7,195 nt of DNA from Kmv34 sp964524965 (GTDB lineage Bacteria; Aerophobota; Aerophobia; Aerophobales; B3-G15): the NCBI GenBank assembly GCA_964524965.1, contig CAZGDY010000089.1:1-7195 (forward strand), written 5' to 3'. Of this stretch, positions 1-5,977 are shown one piece after another; the stretch's first letter is position 1, and each line of letters opens with the position of its first letter. A model generated the notes under the pieces. That model saw only the letters and a list, made by a program, of their open reading frames with translations. It ran no database searches and had not been told where the DNA came from. Made by a program: the position numbers and the translations under genes.

Positions 1-305
1 AAGGTTTACACAACCGGATATCTTACTTTTATGCATTTTTTTTTGGTTTAGGGATGGGAATAAATGGACCTGTTTTAGGAGCGGTGATAGCTGATATGTT
101 CCAGGGCAAAAATTTCGGGCGAATCAATGGGTTTATAGTTCTGGGTTTCGGACTGGGAGGTCTTATAGGTCCCTGGTTTGGAGGGTTTATATTTGATACC
201 ACAGGAAGCTATTCTGCAGCCTTAAAAATAGCTATCCCGATTGTCTGCGTGGCTTTTATCCTTTTGTGGATTGCAGCTCCCAGAAAAATTAGAAAATTTT
301 CCTAA
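1..305 (+). CDS. MFS transporter, C-terminal fragment (5' end outside window)
   Basis: This is an open frame entering from the left edge (first full codon at position 3) that gives the last 100 residues of an integral membrane protein. It ends at a TAA immediately followed by a second in-frame TAA. The residues form three hydrophobic, glycine-rich segments (FFFGLGMGINGPVLGAVIA, then FIVLGFGLGGLIGPWFGGF, then IAIPIVCVAFILLWIA), closed by a basic tail, APRKIRKF. The loop ADMFQGKNFGRINGF followed by GP...GG...FD.TGSY is typical of transmembrane helices 10-12 in the major facilitator superfamily, as in the monocarboxylate and oxalate/formate antiporter branches. The substrate cannot be read from this fragment. 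A formate or organic-acid role is tempting next to fhs and folD but unproven. A promoter between it and folE suggests it is not required for folE transcription. Confidence 0.8.
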   Translation, partial: GLHNRISYFYAFFFGLGMGINGPVLGAVIADMFQGKNFGRINGFIVLGFGLGGLIGPWFGGFIFDTTGSYSAALKIAIPIVCVAFILLWIAAPRKIRKFS

Positions 306-324
306 TAAACTTCAAGACGGTGAA

Positions 325-353
325 TTGACAATTTTTTTTTTATTTGATACTAT
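325..353 (+). promoter_or_regulatory. Predicted sigma-70-type promoter of folE-fhs-folD
   Basis: A perfect -35 hexamer TTGACA (325-330) is followed by a 17-bp spacer and TACTAT (348-353), which matches 4 of 6 bases of the -10 consensus. It is preceded by TG one base upstream (345-346), giving an extended -10 element. The spacer contains a run of ten T residues. Transcription would start near 360, leaving a leader of only about 25-30 nt before folE, which is too short for a folate riboswitch. The position, just after the stop of the transporter gene and before folE, fits the head of an operon. Confidence 0.7.
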
Positions 354-386
354 TGCCCTTCGAGAAAAAATTCACGAGCTTAAACT

Positions 387-956
387 ATGAATAAAGAGAA
401 AATAAAAAAAGCAGTACGTCTTTTTTTGGAAGGAATAGAAGAAGATCTTGAAAGAGAAGGAATTAAAGAGACTCCGGCAAGAGTAGTTCGTATGTGCGAA
501 GAAGTATTTGGAGGAACTATAGAAAAAGCAAAATTAGCCCTTACTATTTTAAAAGAAGAAAAACATGATGAAATAATCCTTCTAAAGAATATCCCTCTGT
601 ATTCCTTTTGCGAACATCATCTTCTTCCTTTTATAGGCAAAGCACACATTGCTTATATCCCTAAAGGGGGTAGAGTAACTGGGCTAAGCAAACTTGCCCG
701 AGTAGTTGACATCCTCTGCAAAAGAATTCAAGTTCAAGAAAGATTAACTACCCAAATCGCTGATGTTATCAATGAAATTCTTCAACCCAGGGGTGTAATG
801 ATAATAATCGAAGCAGAACATCTGTGCATGTCCATGAGGGGAATAAAAAAGCCGGGAGCAACTACTGTTACATCGGTTGTAAGGGGTCTTTTTCGGGAAA
901 ATCCTGCAACCAGAGCAGAGGCAATTAGTTTAATAGAAAATACTAAAAAAATCTGA
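387..956 (+). CDS. folE: GTP cyclohydrolase I (type IA, FolE)
   Basis: FolE converts GTP to 7,8-dihydroneopterin triphosphate, the first committed step of tetrahydrofolate synthesis, in the cytoplasm as a ring-shaped homodecamer. The 189-residue length is normal for the family. The core signatures are present: SFCEHHLLPF (residues 73-82), GLSKLARVVD (99-108), QERLTTQIAD (117-126) and EAEHLCMSMRG (142-152), followed by TSVVRGLF. By comparison with the E. coli enzyme, Cys75, His78 and Cys147 should bind the catalytic zinc, and His77 and His145 fit the active-site histidines. The short acidic N-terminal helix region lacks any targeting sequence. The ATG at 387 has only a weak Shine-Dalgarno-like CGAG upstream, but no better start is visible. 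It lies about 35 bp after a strong predicted promoter and 80 bp before fhs, so it probably heads an operon with fhs and folD. Confidence 0.97.
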   Translation: MNKEKIKKAVRLFLEGIEEDLEREGIKETPARVVRMCEEVFGGTIEKAKLALTILKEEKHDEIILLKNIPLYSFCEHHLLPFIGKAHIAYIPKGGRVTGLSKLARVVDILCKRIQVQERLTTQIADVINEILQPRGVMIIIEAEHLCMSMRGIKKPGATTVTSVVRGLFRENPATRAEAISLIENTKKI

Positions 957-1021
957 AACTTTAAGTTCTCCACCTCATAAATTAAGACCGATTGTTAAAT
1001 AAATCTTAAGAAAAATAAAAT

Positions 1022-1030
1022 AAAGGAGGT
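1022..1030 (+). promoter_or_regulatory. Strong ribosome binding site deciding the fhs start
   Basis: AAAGGAGGT is nearly the full anti-Shine-Dalgarno complement. It is followed by three consecutive potential start codons: TTG at 1031, ATG at 1034 and ATG at 1037. The spacing from the end of AGGAGG (1029) is 1, 4 and 7 nt respectively. Only the ATG at 1037 has the usual 5-9 nt spacing, so it is preferred. The ATG at 1034 is a possible alternative, and the TTG is unlikely. Confidence 0.8.
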
Positions 1031-1036
1031 TTGATG

Positions 1037-2782
1037 ATGCCTGTAAAAAAAAGGTATCCGGTACCAAGTGACCTGGAAATTGCTCAAGAAGCTAAGTTAA
1101 CACCGATAACTAAAATAAGTAAAGATGCGGGGATTTTAGATGATGAACTGGAACTTTACGGAAGAAACATAGCTAAAATTGACTATAACAAGGTTCTGAA
1201 AAGACTAAAAGATAAACCTAACGGTAAACTCATTACGGTTACTGCTATTACTCCTACTCCCCTGGGAGAAGGAAAGACAGTAACTGCTTTTGGTTTAGGT
1301 CAGGGATTACATAAACTGATGAAGCAAAAAGGTAAAAAAGTAATTAATACTTTTCGTCAGCCTTCCAAAGGACCAACTTTTGGCATAAAAGGAGGAGCAA
1401 CTGGGGGTGGTTACTCTCAGGCTCTACCAATGGAGAATATAAACCTTCATTTTACTGGCGATATTCATGCTGTAGAAACTGCCCAAAACTTGTGCGCCGC
1501 AGCTTTAGACGCCAGCATCCTACATAAAAATAAATTCAATATTGACCCGCTAAACATTACCTGGACTTACTGCCAAGATTTAAATTCTCGTGCTTTAAGA
1601 GAAATTGTAATAGCATTAGGTGGAAGAAAAAATGGATATCCTCGGGTAGCCAGTTTTGACATAACGGTAGCCACGGAAACCGCGGCCATACAGGCTCTTA
1701 CTACTGGTCTTAAAGATATTAGAGAAAGATTAGGAAGAGCAGTTGTGGGTTATACCTATGATAACAAACCAGTCACCTGTGAAGACCTTAAAGTCGCAGG
1801 AGCAATGACTGTTCTGTTGCGAGATGCTTTGAAACCAAATCTGGTTCAATCTACTGAAGGGCATCCTATGATCTGTCATGGATTCCCTTTTGCCAATGTA
1901 GCCCATGGAAACAACTCAGTTATAGCTAACATGGTAGCCCTAAAATTAGCTGATTATGTTGTAACTGAAAGCGGCTTTGGAGCTGACTGTGGTTTTGTCA
2001 AGTTAATTGATGTCGCTTGTCGCCAAAGTGGAACAAAAGTAGATTGTGCTGTAATTGTAGCTTCTATTAGAGCTCTCAAGGAACACGGCGGTGCTTTTCA
2101 TCTTCGCCCCGGAATGCCTTTTTCAGCTGTCAAAGAAGCAATTGAAACAGAGAATTTACCGGCAATAGAGAAAGGATGCGAGAATTTAGCCCGAAATATT
2201 CAAATTGTAAAAATGTATGGTGTCCCAGTGGTAGTAGCTGTTAACAGATTTACCTCGGACACTGATAAAGAAATTGAGTTGGTAAAAAAGAAAGCTCTGG
2301 AATTGGGAGCTGATGGTGTGGCTGTTTCAGAGGGCTGGGCAAAAGGTGAAGATGGAACATTAGATTTAGCCAAGGAAGTAATAAAAGCTGTAGAAAAACC
2401 TCACAAGATGGAGTTTCTTTTTCCTGATGACATTTCTATTAAAGAAAAAATTGAGACTATTGCTACTAAAGTTTTCCTTGCTGACGGCGTGGATTACTCT
2501 CCCGAGGCTAAAAAAAAGATAAAGCTATACACCAGTTTAGGGTACAGCGGTATGACCGTTAACATGGCTAAAACTCATCTTTCTCTCTCCCACAATCCCA
2601 ACTGGAAGGGCGTACCTCGAAATTACAAATTACCAGTAAGAGACATAAGAGCATCAGTTGGAGCTGGATTCTTCTATCCTATCTGTGGAAATATGCAAAC
2701 TATGCCAGGTCTTCCTAGTCGACCAGCCTTTGTTGATGTGGACATTGACTTAAAAACAGGAAAAACAAAAGGATTATTTTAA
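1037..2782 (+). CDS. fhs: Formate-tetrahydrofolate ligase (10-formyl-THF synthetase), eukaryote-like variant
   Basis: Fhs uses ATP to join formate to tetrahydrofolate, giving 10-formyl-THF. It is the formate entry point of the methyl branch of the Wood-Ljungdahl pathway and a source of C1 units for purines. The protein has 581 residues from the preferred ATG, longer than the roughly 555-560 of common bacterial enzymes. Visible features are the P-loop TPTPLGEGKT (72-81), Arg107 in RQPSKGP, signature GIKGGATGGGY (116-126), signature VASIRALKEHGG (341-352), and Phe405 and Trp434, which match the Phe and Trp that hold the folate ring in the Moorella enzyme. The P-loop, RQPSKGPTFG and the C-terminal THLSLSHNP...KGVP and RDIRASVGAGFFYP resemble the synthetase domain of eukaryotic C1-THF synthase more than the clostridial type. 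Local departures from the family occur at QSTEGHPMICHGF and ADCGFVKLIDVACRQSG. Gene spacing (80 bp after folE, 14 bp before folD) supports one operon. Confidence 0.96.
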   Translation: MPVKKRYPVPSDLEIAQEAKLTPITKISKDAGILDDELELYGRNIAKIDYNKVLKRLKDKPNGKLITVTAITPTPLGEGKTVTAFGLGQGLHKLMKQKGKKVINTFRQPSKGPTFGIKGGATGGGYSQALPMENINLHFTGDIHAVETAQNLCAAALDASILHKNKFNIDPLNITWTYCQDLNSRALREIVIALGGRKNGYPRVASFDITVATETAAIQALTTGLKDIRERLGRAVVGYTYDNKPVTCEDLKVAGAMTVLLRDALKPNLVQSTEGHPMICHGFPFANVAHGNNSVIANMVALKLADYVVTESGFGADCGFVKLIDVACRQSGTKVDCAVIVASIRALKEHGGAFHLRPGMPFSAVKEAIETENLPAIEKGCENLARNIQIVKMYGVPVVVAVNRFTSDTDKEIELVKKKALELGADGVAVSEGWAKGEDGTLDLAKEVIKAVEKPHKMEFLFPDDISIKEKIETIATKVFLADGVDYSPEAKKKIKLYTSLGYSGMTVNMAKTHLSLSHNPNWKGVPRNYKLPVRDIRASVGAGFFYPICGNMQTMPGLPSRPAFVDVDIDLKTGKTKGLF

Positions 2783-2796
2783 CAAGGAGGCAAACT

Positions 2797-3654
2797 ATGC
2801 CAGCTGAAATTATAGATGGAGTAAAGATTGCTAACGAAATAAAAGAGCGTCTGCGCAAAGAAATTGAAGTACTCAAGGGAAAAGGAAAACCTCCTTCTCT
2901 TTCCGCTATTCAGGTAGGAGATGACCCCGGATCAAATGTGTATATTAGAGCCCAAAAAAAATCGTGTGAAAAGATGGGAATTGAATATGCTCTGCACAAA
3001 TTTGAGCCAAATATAACTCAAGAAGAACTTGTTGAGTTTATCCAAAAACTCAATCAAGACTCTAAGGTAAGCGGTATAATTCTCCAAATGCCGCTTCCCG
3101 CACATTGCAATACCCAAGAACTCCAATATCTCATTAACCCAAAAAAAGATGCAGAAGGTATTTCGCCAACAAATATGGGAATGGTAGTTTATGGCAAACC
3201 TATTATTGGCCCCTGCACAGCTATGGCAGTTATAGAACTAATAAAATCAGTCGAGACAGACCTTTACGGCAAAGAAGCTGTTATGGTTGGCCACAGTGAT
3301 ATCGTAGGAAAACCGGCAGCTCTTTTATTACTGAACAAGTTCGTAACAACTTCAGTTTGCCATATCGCTACCGGAGAAAGAGGAACTTTACCCGAGTACG
3401 TAAAAAAAGCAGAAATACTAATCGCAGCTGTGGGTAAAGCTAATCTAATAAAAGGGGAGTGGGTAAAAAAAGGAGCTATTGTTATTGATGTGGGAATTAA
3501 TCGCCTGAAAGGGAAAATAGTTGGAGATGTAGAATTTGATGTTGCTAAAGAAAGAGCCTCCTATATTACTCCTGTTCCTGGAGGAGTAGGCCCAGTAACA
3601 ACAGCAATACTGTTGCGTAACACTATAGAGGCAGCAAAAACACAACTTGGATAA
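2797..3654 (+). CDS. folD: Methylene-THF dehydrogenase / methenyl-THF cyclohydrolase (FolD), active-site variant
   Basis: FolD normally oxidises 5,10-methylene-THF to methenyl-THF with NAD(P) and hydrolyses that to 10-formyl-THF, both reversibly, linking Fhs to the methylene-THF pool. The 285-residue length is standard. Visible are the N-terminal catalytic domain with Tyr49 in SNVYIRAQKK, Gln97 in IILQMPLP and Asp118 in PKKDAEG; the Rossmann segment VMVGHSDIVGKP (162-173); and the C-terminal signature ITPVPGGVGPVTTAILLRNT (257-276). Two key positions differ: the catalytic Lys four residues after the Tyr is Gln53, and the Arg of the usual GRS motif is His166. The first may remove cyclohydrolase activity and the second may change NADP/NAD preference (inference). 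The ATG follows AAGGAGG at 6-nt spacing, 14 bp after fhs, so the two genes are surely co-transcribed. No fchA, which could supply cyclohydrolase, is in the window. Confidence 0.95.
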   Translation: MPAEIIDGVKIANEIKERLRKEIEVLKGKGKPPSLSAIQVGDDPGSNVYIRAQKKSCEKMGIEYALHKFEPNITQEELVEFIQKLNQDSKVSGIILQMPLPAHCNTQELQYLINPKKDAEGISPTNMGMVVYGKPIIGPCTAMAVIELIKSVETDLYGKEAVMVGHSDIVGKPAALLLLNKFVTTSVCHIATGERGTLPEYVKKAEILIAAVGKANLIKGEWVKKGAIVIDVGINRLKGKIVGDVEFDVAKERASYITPVPGGVGPVTTAILLRNTIEAAKTQLG

Positions 3655-3763
3655 TTCTCAAATTTTATAGCTCCAGGATTAAGAAAATTTTAAGGTTGCC
3701 AATTTTTAGGATTAAATCTTAATATTTAAATTATAGGGTAAATGTATTGTGACAGGGGGTTTT

Positions 3764-3781
3764 TTGATAAACCTTTATCAA
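3764..3781. repeat. 18-bp inverted repeat in the folD/holA convergent gap
   Basis: TTGATAAACCTTTATCAA has perfect 8-bp arms around a 2-bp CC centre. It lies in the 149-bp stretch (3655-3803) between the converging ends of folD and holA. A 2-nt loop is too tight for a normal RNA hairpin of full length, and no T-tract follows on either strand, so it is not a classical intrinsic terminator. On the plus strand GGTTT (3758-3762) could alternatively pair with AAACC (3769-3773), extended by G-U pairs. It may be a protein-binding operator or a weak terminator element. The rest of this gap is very AT-rich with no other structure I can support. Confidence 0.4.
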
Positions 3782-3803
3782 TATGTAAAGGTACCATTAA
3801 AAT

Positions 3804-4829
3804 TTAAATCTTAAGACTTGTTTTTTCTATGATACTTATTAATGCTTTTTGAATAGCAATGTCCGGTTTTTCTTTTCCTTTTTTGATAGAAAACTCAGCA
3901 TTTAACACTCTTCGTTGGGCAAAAATAAGCTGAGGGACTGTAAATTTTTTAGCTGCCTCAATATACTCTTTTGCTTTTCTCAAAAGAAAACTACTATACT
4001 GGCGCTTTCCTTTAAAGATATAGCTACAGGCCTTTTCGCTTGTTATTTTAGGACCTGCTAGTTTCAAAGAAAAAAGAATCCTGACCTCTCTACTAAGCAT
4101 ATTATTAATCATTAATGGCTCTTTCCCTTGCAGAAAAAACCTATTTAGCAAGTGCAAGGTAAGAGATGAATTCTTTTGTTTAAAAGCCTGAAGAAAATCA
4201 AAAATGTCTTCTTGGACATACTCTCCGATAAGCTGGGTAACGTGTGATTTCTCAATAGAGTCCTGGGGATAAGAAAAAGATACCAGCTTATTAACCTCGC
4301 TTTGAAGGAGAAAAATGTTTCCCCCAACTCTTTTGTATAACTCAATAGCAGCCTCATCAGTTATACTCTTTTCTTCCTTTTTTACTTTTTCTTTTATCCA
4401 ATTTACAGCCTGTCTTTCCCTTAAAGGATAGAAGAGAACCAGTTTATCTTCTTTTTTAAAAAATTTGTATAATTTACTTTGAAAATTAAATTTTTTTCCC
4501 ATTAACACCATGCAAGTAGAGTCTACAGGTTTTTTAAAGTAATCTCTAATTATCTCTTCATCTTTAGAATCCAACTTTTCTGCATCTTCCACCACGACAA
4601 TCTGCCATTTATTGTCAAAAGGAAGCTGGCAAGCCAATTCCAAAATTTCTCTTCCTGAATGGAAAGCAGCATTCATTCGTTGATAATCAAAATCTTTATT
4701 GTTAGAGATAAGTTTTGATTTCAAATTTTCCAGAGCTTCTTTTTTAAAATATTCCTCTTCTCCTTCAAAAAGATAAAATGGGCTTATCTGTCCTCTTTCT
4801 ACCTGAGTTAAAAATTGTCTATAGGTCAT
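3804..4829 (-). CDS. holA: DNA polymerase III delta subunit (HolA)
   Basis: HolA is the clamp-opening subunit of the bacterial clamp loader. It binds and opens the beta sliding clamp during replication in the cytoplasm. The 341-residue length is typical. The order of motifs matches the family: PFYLFEGEEEYFKKEAL (17-33), a degenerate P-loop region without Walker Lys-Ser/Thr, as expected for delta; LPFDNKWQIVVVEDAEKL (69-86), the beta strand and clamp-contact part of the first domain; VGGNIFLLQSEVNKL (168-182) in the lid domain; and EDIFDFLQAF, LLNRFFLQGKEPL and MLSREVRIL (207-252) leading the helical collar domain. The end is rich in lysine. The ATG at 4829 has only AGAGG about 14 nt upstream, which is poor, but no in-frame alternative start lies nearby upstream. 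A separate promoter (4883-4911) precedes it. Linkage to nadA is probably positional rather than functional. Confidence 0.92.
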   Translation of the reverse strand: MTYRQFLTQVERGQISPFYLFEGEEEYFKKEALENLKSKLISNNKDFDYQRMNAAFHSGREILELACQLPFDNKWQIVVVEDAEKLDSKDEEIIRDYFKKPVDSTCMVLMGKKFNFQSKLYKFFKKEDKLVLFYPLRERQAVNWIKEKVKKEEKSITDEAAIELYKRVGGNIFLLQSEVNKLVSFSYPQDSIEKSHVTQLIGEYVQEDIFDFLQAFKQKNSSLTLHLLNRFFLQGKEPLMINNMLSREVRILFSLKLAGPKITSEKACSYIFKGKRQYSSFLLRKAKEYIEAAKKFTVPQLIFAQRRVLNAEFSIKKGKEKPDIAIQKALISIIEKTSLKI

Positions 4830-4882
4830 TTTGAAAAGGTGAACCTCTTTATTTTCAGTATAGTTTTGATTAAATTTCTGCT

Positions 4883-4911
4883 ATATTATATTAACTGCAT
4901 ACCGTTGTCAA
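4883..4911 (-). promoter_or_regulatory. Predicted holA promoter
   Basis: On the minus strand a perfect TTGACA (4911-4906) is followed 15 bp later by a perfect TATAAT (4890-4885), or 17 bp later by the overlapping TAATAT (4888-4883). The overlapping AT-rich hexamers give one box at short spacing with ideal sequence and one at ideal spacing with a weaker sequence. Either predicts transcription starting near 4877 with a leader of about 45-50 nt ahead of holA, so holA need not depend on readthrough from nadA. Confidence 0.65.
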
Positions 4912-4946
4912 AGGAAATATCCTCTTTCCCGAGGTAGCTTAGATAA

Positions 4947-4961
4947 CTTTGGAATCCAAAG
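4947..4961 (-). repeat. Small stem-loop downstream of nadA
   Basis: CTTTGGAATCCAAAG has 6-bp arms and a 3-nt loop, beginning about 8 bp after the nadA stop in the minus-strand direction. It could end nadA transcripts or protect their 3' ends, but it is followed by UUAUCUAAG rather than a run of U, so it does not meet the criteria for an intrinsic terminator. Confidence 0.35.
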
Positions 4962-4968
4962 GAAAAAT

Positions 4969-5886
4969 TTATATATAATTTAACATTTTATCCAATGCCT
5001 TTTTAGCCTTTTTCTGAATTTGGTCTTCTATTTTAATCTTATATCTTTCTTCTTTAAGCGACAAATAAACATCTTCTAAACCAGTTAGTTTCATATCGTA
5101 ACACCGAAGAACTCGACCAGCGGCAAAAAACTTCTTTTCCGGGTTTTCCTTTTTTAACCGATGAATTAATTCCTCTTCTGTACCAATAATAAATTTTTCT
5201 GCTTTTGATTTTTTAATAAATTTTATCATTCCTCCCGTGCTTGTTACCTTGTCAGCTAATTTAATAACTTCAGAGCGGCACTCAGGATGAATTAAAACTA
5301 CTGCATCAGGATGAAGTTGTTTAATTTTTTTTATATCCTCTACATGAATCCTTTCGTGAACATGGCAATAACCATTATAGGGAATAATTTCTTTATCTGT
5401 AAACCCAGATATATAACTGGCTAAATTTCGATCAGGGACAAATATAATTTTTTTAGCATTTGTATCTTGGACAACTTTTAGGGCATTAGACGATGTGCAA
5501 CAAACATCGCTTTCTGCTTTCACCTCAGCGGTTGTGTTGACATAAGAAACAACTTTAGCTTCTGGGTGTTTTGCTTTAATTTCCATCAATTGCTCTTTTG
5601 TAATCATATCAGCCATAGGACATCCAGCCTCAATTCTTGGAAGAAGAACCATCTTGCCAGGGGAAAGTATCTTAGCTGTCTCTGCCATAAAGCGAACCCC
5701 ACAAAAAACAATTATTCTGCAGGAAAGTTTTTCTGCCTTTTGGCTCAATCCCAGTGAGTCACCAACAAAGTCTGCAATATCCTGAATCTCGTTTCTTTGA
5801 TAATTATGAGCAAGAATAAGGGCGCTTTTTTTTTCTTTAAGATGCAAAATTTTTTCTACTAACTCAACCTGACTGCTTTTTTCCAT
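4969..5886 (-). CDS. nadA: Quinolinate synthase (NadA)
   Basis: NadA condenses iminoaspartate with dihydroxyacetone phosphate to form quinolinate in de novo NAD synthesis. It is a cytoplasmic enzyme with an oxygen-sensitive [4Fe-4S] cluster. The 305-residue length fits the compact form of the family, which has three pseudo-symmetric domains. Visible are LAHNYQ (25-30), GDSLGLSQKA (42-51), FCGVRFMAETAKIL (61-74), AGCPMADM (87-94), SYVNTTAEVKA (114-124), HPECRSEV (200-207) and LRCYDMKL (260-267). Cys89, Cys203 and Cys262 fit the three cluster ligands. The ATG at 5886 has AAAGGA upstream at 8-nt spacing. Ninety-one bases separate it from fdhD. That gap shows only a weak TATCAT box without a good -35, so co-transcription with fdhD is possible. 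nadB or aspartate dehydrogenase and nadC are not in the window, so the iminoaspartate source is unknown. Confidence 0.96.
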   Translation of the reverse strand: MEKSSQVELVEKILHLKEKKSALILAHNYQRNEIQDIADFVGDSLGLSQKAEKLSCRIIVFCGVRFMAETAKILSPGKMVLLPRIEAGCPMADMITKEQLMEIKAKHPEAKVVSYVNTTAEVKAESDVCCTSSNALKVVQDTNAKKIIFVPDRNLASYISGFTDKEIIPYNGYCHVHERIHVEDIKKIKQLHPDAVVLIHPECRSEVIKLADKVTSTGGMIKFIKKSKAEKFIIGTEEELIHRLKKENPEKKFFAAGRVLRCYDMKLTGLEDVYLSLKEERYKIKIEDQIQKKAKKALDKMLNYI

Positions 5887-5977
5887 TGCAAAAGTCCTTT
5901 TTATGACTTGTTTAATTTAATCTAACAAAAAAATCGGGGTAAGGAAAATTGGGATGATACGAAAAACTATGAGAAAT

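Noticed and set aside
301..345. Intrinsic terminator of the transporter gene before the T10 run
   Set aside because: The only stem upstream of the T-run is TTCA/TGAA, four weak pairs ending several bases before the T-run. The region is better explained as a promoter.
1001..1011. AAATCTTAAGA, repeated at 3806-3816 and partly at 3714-3722
   Set aside because: The sequence is very AT-rich, one copy overlaps the holA stop codon, and spacing is irregular. There is not enough to call a regulatory repeat.
992..1021. Possible separate fhs promoter, TTGTTA-18 bp-TAAAAT
   Set aside because: The start would fall near 1028, inside the ribosome binding site itself, so the transcript could not be translated normally. 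AT-rich coincidence is more likely.
3445..3645. Open frames antisense to folD, folE, holA and nadA
   Set aside because: They give low-complexity translations, lie wholly within strongly supported genes, and have no ribosome sites or recognisable domains.
4921..4961. tRNA-like or terminator-like folding between nadA and holA
   Set aside because: No acceptor, anticodon and T-arm arrangement can be drawn. The short CTTTGG/CCAAAG stem has no U-run after it, and the CCTC/GAGG pairing is only four bases.
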